64,000 nucleotides of DNA from an uncultured Chitinophaga sp. GTDB lineage: Bacteria; Bacteroidota; Bacteroidia; Chitinophagales; Chitinophagaceae. Below are positions 1-9,055 of the stretch, one piece after another. The stretch's first letter is position 1. Each line of letters begins with the position of its first letter. The stretch lies in the NCBI RefSeq assembly GCF_937898475.1, contig NZ_CALEJS010000012.1:470197-534196 (forward strand), read 5' to 3'. A model generated the notes under the pieces. That model had not been told where the DNA came from and did no database searches. It saw only the letters and a list, made by a program, of their open reading frames with translations. A program made the translations under genes and the position numbers.

Positions 1-1
1 A

Positions 2-325
2 GTAATAGATGCTACCGGCAGCCAGCAGGCCATCATCCATGCATTTCAATACATGGCCCATGGCGCCAGGTACGTACTGGTAGGATTGCAGAAGAAAGAG
101 ATCAGTTTTTCCCATCCTGAATTCCACAAAAGGGAAGCTACTTTGATGAGCAGCCGCAACGCCACCCGCCAGGATTTTGAACATGTGATCAGCGCTATGA
201 AAAAGGGATGGGTGCAGCCGGCTACCTATATTACCCACCGGGTGCATTTTGACCAGGTAAAAGATGAATTCGGGCATTGGCTCAACCCGGCCAACGGGGT
301 CATTAAAGCGATGATAACGCTTTGA
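2..325 (+). CDS. Zinc-type alcohol dehydrogenase family protein, C-terminal part
   Basis: The frame is open from the left edge of the window, so the N-terminal part lies outside. About 107 residues are visible. They begin with VIDATGS, the end of the Rossmann fold in medium-chain dehydrogenases, followed by a YVLVGL strand and the closing catalytic-domain segment with RNATRQDF and the final NGVIKAMITL. This pattern fits sorbitol or L-galactonate dehydrogenase relatives that use NAD(P) and zinc. The zinc ligands would be in the missing part, so substrate cannot be judged. The protein is probably cytoplasmic. A possible promoter for the next gene starts 15 bases after the stop. Confidence 0.75.
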   Translation, partial: VIDATGSQQAIIHAFQYMAHGARYVLVGLQKKEISFSHPEFHKREATLMSSRNATRQDFEHVISAMKKGWVQPATYITHRVHFDQVKDEFGHWLNPANGVIKAMITL

Positions 326-340
326 TGATCAGTAATTCAG

Positions 341-348
341 TAGCTTTG
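341..348 (+). promoter_or_regulatory. Possible -7 box (TAGCTTTG)
   Basis: The site matches the Bacteroidota TAnnTTTG -7 consensus and ends 15 bases before the ATG of the NlpE-like lipoprotein gene. No convincing -33 box was assigned. Confidence 0.45.
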
Positions 349-363
349 TGGAAAGTGTAGTAT

Positions 364-774
364 ATGAAATGGCTTCCGGCCCTTGGCAGTTTGTTATTCC
401 TGTGGGCATGTAACGCAAAGCAATGTGAAACGCAGCACAGCACACCCGGCGCAGATACCCTGACCCTGGCAGAGCAATGGCAGGGCACTATCCATGCGGT
501 TACCTGTGAAAATATAGAAGTGAGACTCAGCTTTATACATAAGGAAGGATCCGATACGGGCAGCTATCAGCTGATGCAACGATGTAAGGACAATAACAAT
601 ACCTTTAACGATGAGGGGATGTGGACGGTTCGCCGCGGCAAAGACACGATCTATACCCTGATCAGGGCAGATGGCGACGGCCCCGCCTATTACAAGGTAA
701 AAGGTAACCGCCTCTACGAGCTGGACGCCGATAAGAAAGAGGTGGATACCTACTACCTGCGGAAAGTGGAATAA
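364..774 (+). CDS. NlpE-like lipoprotein
   Basis: This 136-residue protein has a short lipoprotein signal ending in LLFLWAC, with Cys16 as the likely lipidated residue. The mature part has the layout of the NlpE N-terminal domain: a WQGTI strand, a cysteine-containing turn, a GMWTVRRGKDTI strand and a late YYKVKGNRLYEL motif. NlpE proteins are small beta-barrel lipoproteins linked in other bacteria to copper tolerance and envelope-stress sensing. Two cysteines (TCEN and QRCKD) remain in the mature part, but the CxxC of classical NlpE is not seen. The gene stands alone before the 7TM receptor gene. Function in this organism is inferred only from domain shape. Confidence 0.6.
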   Translation: MKWLPALGSLLFLWACNAKQCETQHSTPGADTLTLAEQWQGTIHAVTCENIEVRLSFIHKEGSDTGSYQLMQRCKDNNNTFNDEGMWTVRRGKDTIYTLIRADGDGPAYYKVKGNRLYELDADKKEVDTYYLRKVE

Positions 775-800
775 CACCGGGTTTCCTGGCCGCTTTTAGT

Positions 801-808
801 TAAATTTG
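801..808 (+). promoter_or_regulatory. -7 box (TAAATTTG) abutting a start codon
   Basis: The site matches TAnnTTTG and ends only three bases before the ATG at 812. If it is used, the mRNA of the 7TM receptor gene would be leaderless or nearly so. The same bases contain a TTG that extends the reading frame by two codons, which argues that the TTG is promoter sequence and not the start. Confidence 0.5.
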
Positions 809-811
809 GAT

Positions 812-2701
812 ATGGGGGCCAGGATCTTATTAATCTTCCTGCTGGTGATCACCGCATTCCACGTACGGGCACAACAGCCCGTTACAATTGCTGAAGGACT
901 GGATCAGCACATCTTTACCTATGGTGAAATAGAATACCTGGAAGACCCTGCAGGCCAGTTCACCATCACACAGCTGCAAAGCCCTGCCGCCGCCCATCTC
1001 TTCAGGCCCAGCGCTCAGAGCACACCGCAGAACCACCGCCTGGGCGCCGTATACTGGTACCGTATCAGGATCAGGCACGATCCTTCCGTAAAGAAACATT
1101 TCATACTTGAATACTTTGATCAGACCATAGACGAGATCACGGCCTATATGCCCGGTAGCAATGGCCATTACCAGGCGCGTCAGCTGGGCGACAGCTACCA
1201 TTTCGGACAAAGGCTGTTCCGCCACAAGAACTTTGAGCTGGAGCTGGACAACAGCCGGCCCGGCGAACAGCTGTATTACTTCAGGATCCGCTCTGCCCAG
1301 ATCGCAGATGTGATCATTGTGCTGCGCTCCGTCAATAAATTCATTGGCTATGCCCTGAACGAATATTTTTCTTTCGGCATCTTCTACGGCATGATCCTCA
1401 TCTTCAGCTTTTATAACCTCATCATGTTCCTGGCGGTACGGCAGGTGCAATACGTTTATTATGTGCTGTACAACCTGAGCGTGGCCCTGTATGAGGCCTG
1501 TACGGATGGTATTGCCTACCAGTATCTCTGGCCCGGCGCACCCCACTGGAACCAGTACGCCTTTGCACTGCCCCTGTGCGGGATGAGTATTTTTGCCCTG
1601 CTGTTCACCCGAAAGCTGCTGTACGTAAGGTCCCGCGCACCCCTGCTGGATAAGCTGATACTGGGTATTATTGCTGTCCGCCTCCTCTTCTTTGCGGCCG
1701 CCTTGCTGTTCAACCGCTCCTGGTTCAACTATAAGTTCATCGAGATGATCCCCCTGGCGGTAGCCTTTTATACCGGTATCTATATCTGGCTGCGGGGATA
1801 CCGGCCCGCCCGCTTCTTTGTGCTGGCTTATAGTTTCCTCTTTGTTGGCTTTATGCTGAAGTTCTTTATCATGCTGGGGTACGACCGGCTGAACTTTGGC
1901 GTGGTCAGCTACTACAGCCTGAGTTTCTGTTTTATCCTGGAAATGTTCTTCCTCTCATTCGCCATCGGGGATAAGCTGCGCCTCCTGAAGCGGAAGAAGG
2001 ATAAAGCCCAGCGCCAGATCATCCGGCAGATGAGCGAAAACGCCCACCTCAAGGATGTGCTGAATCGCGAGCTGGAAAGCCAGGTAGCAGCACGCACCCA
2101 TGAACTGTCTGAAAAGTCTGAACTCATTGCCCAACAAAATGAAGAGTTGCAGAAAGCCAACCTGCTGCTACGTGCGCAGGCAGCAGAGATCTCCCGCATG
2201 AATGCGCTGCTGGAACAGGATAACCGCCAGCTGCAGAACAACGTCGAGAAAGTATCGCGCGCCCGGGTGTTGTCTGCCCCGGTAGATTTTGAAGAGTTCA
2301 GCAGGATCTATCCCGATAAGGAAAGCTGTTTCCGCTTCCTGTCGGAGTTGAAATGGAGCCAGGGTTATCACTGCCGTAAATGCGGGCATGACCATTACTT
2401 CCATGGTCACCTGTTATATAGCCGGCGCTGCGCCAAATGTGGTTATGAGGAGTCCGTAACCGCCAATACCATCTTACAGAACACCCGTATAGACATCAAT
2501 AAGGCCTTTTACATGATCTTCCTGGTGTATTCCACCAAAGGGAAAATATCTTCCCATAAACTGTCTGAGATCCTTCATATCCGTCAAAGCACCTGCTGGT
2601 CTTACAGCAGCCGTATCAGGAAAGTAATGGAAGACCGCAAAAGATCCCTCCGCCAGTCAGACGAAAAAGGCTGGAGCAAACTCGTCATGGAATACGATTG
2701 A
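812..2701 (+). CDS. 7TM-DISM receptor fused to an IS1595-type transposase zinc ribbon and HTH
   Basis: This 629-residue protein has four parts. A signal peptide ends near HVRAQQ. An extracellular sensor of the 7TMR-DISM type covers about residues 30-175, with the typical YWYRIRI strand. Seven membrane helices cover about 180-385. A coiled coil follows at about 390-485. The C-terminal part, from residue 493, is not the usual kinase or cyclase. It resembles the N-terminal region of IS1595-family transposases: FEEFSRIYPDKESC, CRKCG and CAKCG zinc knuckles, the SVTANTILQNTR linker, and a helix-turn-helix around KISSHKLSEILHIRQST. No DDE nuclease domain follows. A membrane receptor that signals through a domesticated DNA-binding module is the likely reading, though it is inferred. 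The ATG at 812 was preferred to a TTG at 806. Confidence 0.8.
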   Translation: MGARILLIFLLVITAFHVRAQQPVTIAEGLDQHIFTYGEIEYLEDPAGQFTITQLQSPAAAHLFRPSAQSTPQNHRLGAVYWYRIRIRHDPSVKKHFILEYFDQTIDEITAYMPGSNGHYQARQLGDSYHFGQRLFRHKNFELELDNSRPGEQLYYFRIRSAQIADVIIVLRSVNKFIGYALNEYFSFGIFYGMILIFSFYNLIMFLAVRQVQYVYYVLYNLSVALYEACTDGIAYQYLWPGAPHWNQYAFALPLCGMSIFALLFTRKLLYVRSRAPLLDKLILGIIAVRLLFFAAALLFNRSWFNYKFIEMIPLAVAFYTGIYIWLRGYRPARFFVLAYSFLFVGFMLKFFIMLGYDRLNFGVVSYYSLSFCFILEMFFLSFAIGDKLRLLKRKKDKAQRQIIRQMSENAHLKDVLNRELESQVAARTHELSEKSELIAQQNEELQKANLLLRAQAAEISRMNALLEQDNRQLQNNVEKVSRARVLSAPVDFEEFSRIYPDKESCFRFLSELKWSQGYHCRKCGHDHYFHGHLLYSRRCAKCGYEESVTANTILQNTRIDINKAFYMIFLVYSTKGKISSHKLSEILHIRQSTCWSYSSRIRKVMEDRKRSLRQSDEKGWSKLVMEYD

Positions 2702-2870
2702 TCATTTTTCAACAGGTAGCTATCCGTATCAGTTTTCACCGCCGTCATGCCCAAACGGTGCTGCCAGCCCCTTGATTATCAGGCAGGTCGGGCGGCTGTT
2801 CCTCACGGTGTTGAAGCGTATCAAATCGATTGCAAGTATTTAAATATCAACAAGTTACGGCAAATAATTT

Positions 2871-2901
2871 TTGTTTGGCGCAGCTTTTTGAAATAACTTT
2901 A
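2871..2901 (+). promoter_or_regulatory. Promoter of the susC-like gene
   Basis: A TTGTTTG stretch (2871-2877) lies about 20 bases before TAACTTTA (2894-2901), which fits Bacteroidota -33/-7 spacing. It implies an untranslated leader of roughly 90 bases before the SusC-type gene. The remaining upstream gap (2702-2870) shows nothing that could be named. Confidence 0.5.
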
Positions 2902-2995
2902 GGGTATCGTTATTGCTTTCCGCGTTGTCCATGTTATGAGTAGAGACCAAAACAGATTATAAGCATTTTATCCTATCACTATTTATGCAAATCAT

Positions 2996-5950
2996 ATGCA
3001 AAAGAAGGCTACACTTTTAATGGCCGTTCTGCTTCTCCTGGTGGGTGTTACCGGGGCGCAGGACGTTTCCGTCAGTGGATCAGTTAAAGACAACCAGGGC
3101 AACCCTTTGCCAGGGGTTTCCGTGGCGGTGAAGAACACCACCCGCGGAACCACTACAAAGCCGGATGGCACTTACTCCATCCAGGCGGGCGCGCAGGACG
3201 TATTGGTGTTTTCCTTCCTGGGCTATGCCACACAGGAAACACCCGTAGGCAGCCGCAGTGTGATAAACCTGGTTCTGCAGGACCAAAACCGGCAGCTGAG
3301 TGAAGTGGTGGTAATAGGTTACGGTTCCCAGCGCAAGAAAGATATTACCGGGGCCGTGTCTGTAGTAGGAGAAAAGGAGTTTGCATCCCGCCCCAATACA
3401 CAGCTGGGCGCCGTGCTCCAGGGTAAAGCCCCCGGTGTACAGGTACTGGCGCCCTCAGGTAAACCTTCCGCAGGTTTCAGCATCCGTATCAGGGGTACCA
3501 GCTCCATTACGGCCAGCAGCGACCCATTGTATGTAATAGACGGAGTGCCCACCACCGATACCCGTTCCGTAAACCCGGCGGATATTGAGAGCATTTCCGT
3601 ATTGAAAGACGCTTCTTCCGCCGCTATCTATGGAGCCTCCGGCGCCAACGGCGTGGTGCTGATCACCACCCGCAAAGGTAAAACCGGTCCGCCCCGCTTC
3701 GAGTTCAATGCCTATGGCGGTTATCAGTCCGTATGGAGAAGACTGGACGTGCTGAATGGCGCCCAGTACCGCGAACTGATGACCGAAATGGGCAACATTA
3801 CCGACTGGAACAGGTATAACAAGAACACCAACTGGCAGGATGAGATCTTCCGCAAAGGCACTTCCCAGAACTACCAGTTATCCGTGTCCGGTAAGAATGA
3901 TAAAACCACTTACTACCTTTCCGGCGGCTGGGTGCAACAGAACGGCGCAGTGCGCTCTGCCACGATGAACCGCTTTAATTTCAAGGTGAACCTGGAGCAA
4001 CAGCTGAACAACTGGCTGACCATGGGCACCAACGTGGCGTATAGCCGCTGGCATGATGTAGACGTAACCGATAACATTGGAGTAGACAGGGGCGGTGTAT
4101 TGCTGGGCGCCCTGGCTACCCCGCCGGTGATCGGCATTTACAATGACAATGGTACCTTTACCAGCAACCCCTTCCAGGACTGGGAAAACCCGGTGGCCAG
4201 TACCGATGGCGCCGAGAGAGGCTATAAACAACAACGCCTGCTGGGCAATATTTACGGCGAAATACAGCTGACGCCCGAACTGAAATTCAGGAGCAATTTC
4301 GGTATCGATTATAATAATTCCGTGTACGATTACTTCGTGGATCCTTTCCGCACCAGTTACGGCCGCGCAAGGGGAGGCATTGGTCAGAACAATACAGACC
4401 TGATCAATTACTGGATCGCAGAAAATACCCTGTCCTACAACAAAGTGTTCGGCAAGCACAATGTGGGGGCATTGGGAGGTGTGGTAGCGCAAAGCACCAA
4501 ATGGGAGAGCGCAAGGATCGAAAAGACGGGTTTTTCCAGCAGCGGTATCCCAACCACCAATGCAGGATCTACCTTCCAGGTGGCAGAGAACACCAAATCT
4601 GAAAAGAAGAACGCTTCCTTCCTGGGGAGGATCAACTACAGCTATGCGGATAAGTACTTACTGACGGCCAATTTCCGGGCAGATGCTTCCTCCATCTTCG
4701 GGCCCGATCACCGCTGGGGATATTTCCCCTCCGCTTCCATCGGCTGGCGTGTTTCGCAGGAGCCTTTCATGCAGGATGTAACCGCCATCAATGACCTGAA
4801 GCTGCGCGCAGGCTGGGGTAAAGTAGGGAATGATCAGCTGTCCAGCAACCGTTATCCCTGGTCGGGCCGTGTGGGGCCCGGTAGTAACTATCCCATCGGC
4901 GGAGCGATACTGCCCGGTACTACGCCTACCTCTTTCGAGAACAGGAACCTGAAATGGGAATCAACAGAACAATATAACATTGGTCTGGACCTTACGGTGC
5001 TGGATTCCCGTTTAACCGTTAGTATAGACGCGTACCAGAAGAATACAAACGACCTGCTGCTGGATGTACCGGTGCCTAAATCAACCGGTTTTGACATCTC
5101 TACGCAGAACGTAGGTAAAGTGCGCAATAAAGGCCTGGAATTCCTGGTAAGCTCCAAAAACTTTACAGGGGATTTTGAATGGTCAACAGATCTGAACGTA
5201 TCTGTTAACCGCAATAAAGTGATCAACATTGAGCAGCAGGATATATTCAGCGCTTCGGTATCCACCCGCGGTAATATCAGCCTCACCAGAGAAGGAGAGC
5301 CACTGGGCGTGTTCTATGGTTACAGGGCGGCCGGGGTAGACCCGCAGACAGGCGACCTCTGGTACCTTAACAGCAAGGGAGAAAAGGTATTTGAGCCTGC
5401 GGCAGAAGACCGCGTGATCATTGGCAATCCCAACCCGGACTTCATTTACGGCATCACCAATAATTTCGGCTATAAAAACCTCCGTCTGAGCGTATTCCTG
5501 CAGGGCTCACAGGGAAACGACATGTTCAATGCCTCCCGCATAGAAACTGAATCGATGATGGACCCGCGGAACCAGACCACCGTTGTGCTGAACCGTTGGA
5601 AAACACCGGGCCAGATCACGGATATACCAAGAGCAACACCCAATGATTCCAAAAACTCGCTGATCTCTACCCGTTACGTGGAAAACGGTTCTTTCATGCG
5701 CGTTAAATCTGCCACGCTCAGTTATGACCTGCCTGTCACCGTGCTGAACAGGATCAAACTGAAAGGGCTGCGTGTATACGTAACCGGTGAAAACCTGTTC
5801 ACCATTACAGACTACACCGGTTTTGATCCTGAAGTGAACTACCAGGGCAATACCACCAATGCGGCAGACGCCAATATTTCCCAGGGAATAGACTTCGGTA
5901 CCTATCCGCAAACACGTAACCTGATCTTTGGGTTAAATGTTACATTCTAA
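2996..5950 (+). CDS. SusC/RagA-type TonB-linked outer membrane transporter
   Basis: This 984-residue protein is a TonB-dependent outer membrane importer that partners with SusD to take up oligosaccharides. A signal peptide ends near GVTGAQ. A carboxypeptidase-regulatory-like domain follows (about 25-105), then the SusC signature SEVVVIGYGSQRKKD, a plug domain with DPLYVIDGVP and SISVLKDASSAAIYG, and a long beta-barrel that ends in the aromatic NVTF. There is no N-terminal STN domain, so it is not expected to signal to an anti-sigma factor. Its stop codon overlaps the next ATG (TAATG), which couples it to the susD-like gene. The substrate is suggested only by the neighbouring GH30 enzyme. Confidence 0.95.
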   Translation: MQKKATLLMAVLLLLVGVTGAQDVSVSGSVKDNQGNPLPGVSVAVKNTTRGTTTKPDGTYSIQAGAQDVLVFSFLGYATQETPVGSRSVINLVLQDQNRQLSEVVVIGYGSQRKKDITGAVSVVGEKEFASRPNTQLGAVLQGKAPGVQVLAPSGKPSAGFSIRIRGTSSITASSDPLYVIDGVPTTDTRSVNPADIESISVLKDASSAAIYGASGANGVVLITTRKGKTGPPRFEFNAYGGYQSVWRRLDVLNGAQYRELMTEMGNITDWNRYNKNTNWQDEIFRKGTSQNYQLSVSGKNDKTTYYLSGGWVQQNGAVRSATMNRFNFKVNLEQQLNNWLTMGTNVAYSRWHDVDVTDNIGVDRGGVLLGALATPPVIGIYNDNGTFTSNPFQDWENPVASTDGAERGYKQQRLLGNIYGEIQLTPELKFRSNFGIDYNNSVYDYFVDPFRTSYGRARGGIGQNNTDLINYWIAENTLSYNKVFGKHNVGALGGVVAQSTKWESARIEKTGFSSSGIPTTNAGSTFQVAENTKSEKKNASFLGRINYSYADKYLLTANFRADASSIFGPDHRWGYFPSASIGWRVSQEPFMQDVTAINDLKLRAGWGKVGNDQLSSNRYPWSGRVGPGSNYPIGGAILPGTTPTSFENRNLKWESTEQYNIGLDLTVLDSRLTVSIDAYQKNTNDLLLDVPVPKSTGFDISTQNVGKVRNKGLEFLVSSKNFTGDFEWSTDLNVSVNRNKVINIEQQDIFSASVSTRGNISLTREGEPLGVFYGYRAAGVDPQTGDLWYLNSKGEKVFEPAAEDRVIIGNPNPDFIYGITNNFGYKNLRLSVFLQGSQGNDMFNASRIETESMMDPRNQTTVVLNRWKTPGQITDIPRATPNDSKNSLISTRYVENGSFMRVKSATLSYDLPVTVLNRIKLKGLRVYVTGENLFTITDYTGFDPEVNYQGNTTNAADANISQGIDFGTYPQTRNLIFGLNVTF

Positions 5951-7422
5951 TGCTTACTACCATGCAAACAAGATATCTTTTAATATGCACACTGGCATTG
6001 GGCCTGGCCGCCTGCAACAAGTTTGTGGACGTTGAGCCCATCTCTGATGCCACCACGGAAAATGCCTACAGGTCTGCCGCTGACGCAGAAGCCGCGCTGA
6101 CAGGAGCATATGATGCTTTTCACCAGGAATACTATATCTGGGACAACATCAACTTCAGCGATGTATTGTCTGATAATTACTACGCCGGGGGCGATAATCC
6201 CGAGCTCTTTGCAGTAGACCTGCTGAACATTACACCGGTGAACAGCCGCCTGTTCAACAACTGGAGCCAGTTGTACAGCGGCATTGCCCGGGTGAACATC
6301 ATCCTCTCCAAAGTGCCGGGCATCGAAGATCCACAGCTGAACGACCGCAGGGAGCAGATACTGGGAGAGGCCTCTTTCCTCCGCGCCTATCACTACTTCC
6401 AGCTGGTAAAGCTATGGGGTGGCGTGCCCCTGGTACTGGAGCCCGTTACGTCTGCTGATCCTGCACAGACCAACCGGCCGCGCGCCAGCGAAGCGGAGGT
6501 GTATGCTCAGATCATCCAGGACCTTGATTTTGCGCTGAGCCGCCTGCCGGATACTTACCCCGGCGATGCCAGTGTGAACAAGGCCCGCGCCACCAAAGGC
6601 GCCGTAAACGCGCTGCTGGCTAAGGTATATGCACAACAGCCCAACCGCGACTATACCAAGGTGCTGGAATATTGCAATGCCGTGATCAACAGCCCGGCCG
6701 GCTATCATCTCATCAATTTTAATTTCCTGTTTGATGGCAGCCATTACAACAATGAAGAGTCTATCATGGAAGTGCAGTTCACCGGTGGGGCAGAAGCCAA
6801 CTGGGGGCCGCAGCTGCTGCTGCCGCCATCCCTTTCCGGCGACTCCTGGAGGAAATTCGTCACGCCTTCCAAAGACCTGGTGAACGCCTTTGATGCGGAG
6901 AATGATGTGATCCGCAAGAATGCCAGCATTCTTTTCGAGAACGTTACCTGGACAGATGAATACTGGGCAATAGGCGGCGGCAGCGTACCCTTTGCCTACA
7001 AATGGAAAAGCGCCAACGGCTGGGCAAGTACCAACCGCCAGTATATCCTCCGCCTTGGTGATATCATCCTGTTAAAAGCAGAAGCACTCAATGAACTGGG
7101 CCGCCTGGGTGAAGCCGCCGCAGAGCTGAACAACATCCGCAAGCGGGTTACCTTACCGCCTGCCACTGCTGCCACTAAAGAGGCCATGCAGCGCGCCATC
7201 GAAAACGAACGCCGCCTGGAACTGGCGCAGGAAGGCCACCGCTGGGATGATCTTCGCCGTTATGGCCGTGCAGAAGCAGTGATGAATGCCCTGCAGGAAA
7301 TAGACCTGCGTACCGGCCAGCGGGTAAATTATAACATGACACCCACAAAAGAACTGCTGCCCATTCCGCAACAGGAACGGGACAGGAATAAACAACTGGA
7401 TCAGAACCCGGGATACAATTAA
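5950..7422 (+). CDS. SusD/RagB-type outer membrane glycan-binding lipoprotein
   Basis: This 490-residue lipoprotein caps the SusC barrel and binds glycan at the cell surface. The lipobox is LGLAACNK. The protein shows the helical TPR scaffold (GEASFLRAYHYFQLVKLWGGVPLV) and the C-terminal SusD hallmark NERRLELAQEGHRWDDL, and ends with LPIPQQERDRNKQLDQNPGY. The ATG at 5950 overlaps the susC stop by one base and would allow coupled translation. An ATG at 5962 would give a more compact signal peptide, so the exact start is uncertain. A perfect-looking repeat hairpin starts immediately after the stop. Confidence 0.95.
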   Translation: MLTTMQTRYLLICTLALGLAACNKFVDVEPISDATTENAYRSAADAEAALTGAYDAFHQEYYIWDNINFSDVLSDNYYAGGDNPELFAVDLLNITPVNSRLFNNWSQLYSGIARVNIILSKVPGIEDPQLNDRREQILGEASFLRAYHYFQLVKLWGGVPLVLEPVTSADPAQTNRPRASEAEVYAQIIQDLDFALSRLPDTYPGDASVNKARATKGAVNALLAKVYAQQPNRDYTKVLEYCNAVINSPAGYHLINFNFLFDGSHYNNEESIMEVQFTGGAEANWGPQLLLPPSLSGDSWRKFVTPSKDLVNAFDAENDVIRKNASILFENVTWTDEYWAIGGGSVPFAYKWKSANGWASTNRQYILRLGDIILLKAEALNELGRLGEAAAELNNIRKRVTLPPATAATKEAMQRAIENERRLELAQEGHRWDDLRRYGRAEAVMNALQEIDLRTGQRVNYNMTPTKELLPIPQQERDRNKQLDQNPGYN

Positions 7423-7559
7423 AGTTTGAGGTTTAATGTTTGAAGTTTGAGGTTGGTTAGCAGGTCTGCCAGTCCGGGACGCTTGTACTGGACCTTCCAC
7501 TTCCAACTAACCCCAAACTTCAAACCTCAAACTTCAAACTTCAAACCTCAAACTTTTTT
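7423..7559. repeat. TTTGAAG/TTTGAGG inverted repeat array between susD and GH30
   Basis: The whole gap between the SusD stop and the GH30 ATG is an inverted repeat. The left arm (about 7421-7456) is made of TTTGAGG and TTTGAAG units, and the right arm (7513-7557) of their complements CTTCAAA and CCTCAAA. A GC-richer loop of about 45 bases separates them. RNA from this gap would fold into a long hairpin that ends in a T run directly at the GH30 start. Four related arrays lie at 35615, 45940, 54611 and 57411. Confidence 0.85.
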
Positions 7560-9002
7560 ATGAGATACACTGTTCTATTGTTAACGGCAGCCCTGCTTGT
7601 GACCGGCTGTGCGAAAGGCCGTTATACGGAATCGGGTACGCCTTCCGGCGATTCAGTAAGGGTAGTGGGTAAAGCGCAGGTATGGGTTACCAATGGTACG
7701 CAGTCAAAACTGCTGCAGCAGGGAACAGATATCGATATCAAAACAGGCGCTGCCGCCGGTACAACCCTCATCACGATTGATGCTTCAAAACCGCTGCAGG
7801 AGATAGAAGGTTTTGGCGCCGCCCTCACCGGTTCGTCTGCCTACCTCATTCACCGGCAGCTGAACAATACACAACGCAGCCAGCTCTTACAGGAGCTTTT
7901 TGACCCCGGGCAGGGTATTGGTATCAGCTACCTTCGTCTTACCATGGGCGCTTCTGATTTTTCGCTGGAAGATTTTACCTATGACGACATGCCCCCGGGG
8001 CAGACAGACCCCAGCCTGGCAAATTTCTCCATCGTAAAGGATAAAGAAGATATCGTGCCGGTATTACAAGCCATCAGGGCCATTGCACCGGATTTGAAAA
8101 TAATGGGCAGTCCGTGGAGCGCGCCCGCCTGGATGAAAGACAATGGCAGGCTGGCGGGCGGCAGGCTCAAACCGGAGTGGTACGGGGCTTATGCCGGCTA
8201 CTTTGTTAAGTACATACAGGCTTACCGGCAGGAAGGCATCCGCATAGATGCTGTTACGCCCCAGAATGAACCGCTGTACGAGGCTGCTTATCCGTCTATG
8301 CGGATGGAGGCCGCAGAACAGGCCGCCTTCATCAGGGAGCACCTGGGGCCTGCATTCAGGCAGCACCAGCTGAATACAGCCATTGTCATCTACGATCATA
8401 ACTGGGATGTGCCGCAGTATCCCATCACCATACTGAATGATACGGCTGCCCGGCAATATGTAACCGGCGCCGCTTTTCATGCTTATGCAGGAGAGGTAAC
8501 GGCCATGACGCAGGTACATGCACAGCATCCGGATAAAGCGCTGTACTTTACGGAAGTATCCGGCGGCGCCTGGGCACAGCAGTTTGCCGATAACCTGGAA
8601 TGGAACATGGCCAATATATTCATTGGCAGCGTTAATAACTGGTCGCGCAACGCGCTGCTCTGGAACCTGGCCCTGGATGATCATCATGGCCCGCAGAATG
8701 GCGGCTGTAAAGACTGCAGGGGCGTGGTGACCATTGGCAGCGATGGCGCTGTTACCCGTAATGTGGAGTACTATGCAATCGGCCATATGTCCAGGTTTAT
8801 ACGGCCCGGCGCTTTTCGTATATCGCTTAGCGGTAGCGGCGGTAATCTTGACTGTGCCGCTTTCCTGAACAGCGATGCCACCCGCGTACTGGTAGTGCTG
8901 AACAAGGATGGGAATGCCCGCAGCTTTACGGTCAGGGAGGGCGACCGGCAATACCAGTATTCACTGGAAGGGAACGCGGTGGCCACCATTGTATGGAAGT
9001 AG
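7560..9002 (+). CDS. GH30 family glycoside hydrolase (lipoprotein)
   Basis: This 480-residue lipoprotein (lipobox LLVTGC, Cys17) belongs to GH30, a retaining family of beta-glucanases, glucosylceramidases and xylanases. The family opening IEGFGAALTGSSAYLI, the YLRLTMGASDFS strand and GSPWSAPAWMKDNG are all present. Glu237 in TPQNEP is the expected acid/base and Glu332 in YFTEVSGG the nucleophile. A small C-terminal beta-domain closes the chain. Its place after susCD suggests that it cuts the glycan imported by that pair. A beta-1,6-glucan is the most likely target, by family analogy only. The hairpin upstream may lower its expression relative to susCD. Confidence 0.9.
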   Translation: MRYTVLLLTAALLVTGCAKGRYTESGTPSGDSVRVVGKAQVWVTNGTQSKLLQQGTDIDIKTGAAAGTTLITIDASKPLQEIEGFGAALTGSSAYLIHRQLNNTQRSQLLQELFDPGQGIGISYLRLTMGASDFSLEDFTYDDMPPGQTDPSLANFSIVKDKEDIVPVLQAIRAIAPDLKIMGSPWSAPAWMKDNGRLAGGRLKPEWYGAYAGYFVKYIQAYRQEGIRIDAVTPQNEPLYEAAYPSMRMEAAEQAAFIREHLGPAFRQHQLNTAIVIYDHNWDVPQYPITILNDTAARQYVTGAAFHAYAGEVTAMTQVHAQHPDKALYFTEVSGGAWAQQFADNLEWNMANIFIGSVNNWSRNALLWNLALDDHHGPQNGGCKDCRGVVTIGSDGAVTRNVEYYAIGHMSRFIRPGAFRISLSGSGGNLDCAAFLNSDATRVLVVLNKDGNARSFTVREGDRQYQYSLEGNAVATIVWK

Positions 9003-9024
9003 CAGGCGTGTGGCGGGTAATTGT

Positions 9025-9032
9025 TATTTTTG
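9025..9032 (+). promoter_or_regulatory. -7 box (TATTTTTG)
   Basis: The site matches TAnnTTTG and ends 23 bases before the epimerase ATG at 9056. It supports transcription of that gene separately from GH30 and supports choosing the internal ATG over a frame extension that would overlap the GH30 3' end. Confidence 0.45.
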
Positions 9033-9055
9033 CAGCTATAACTAACCCGACTTGT

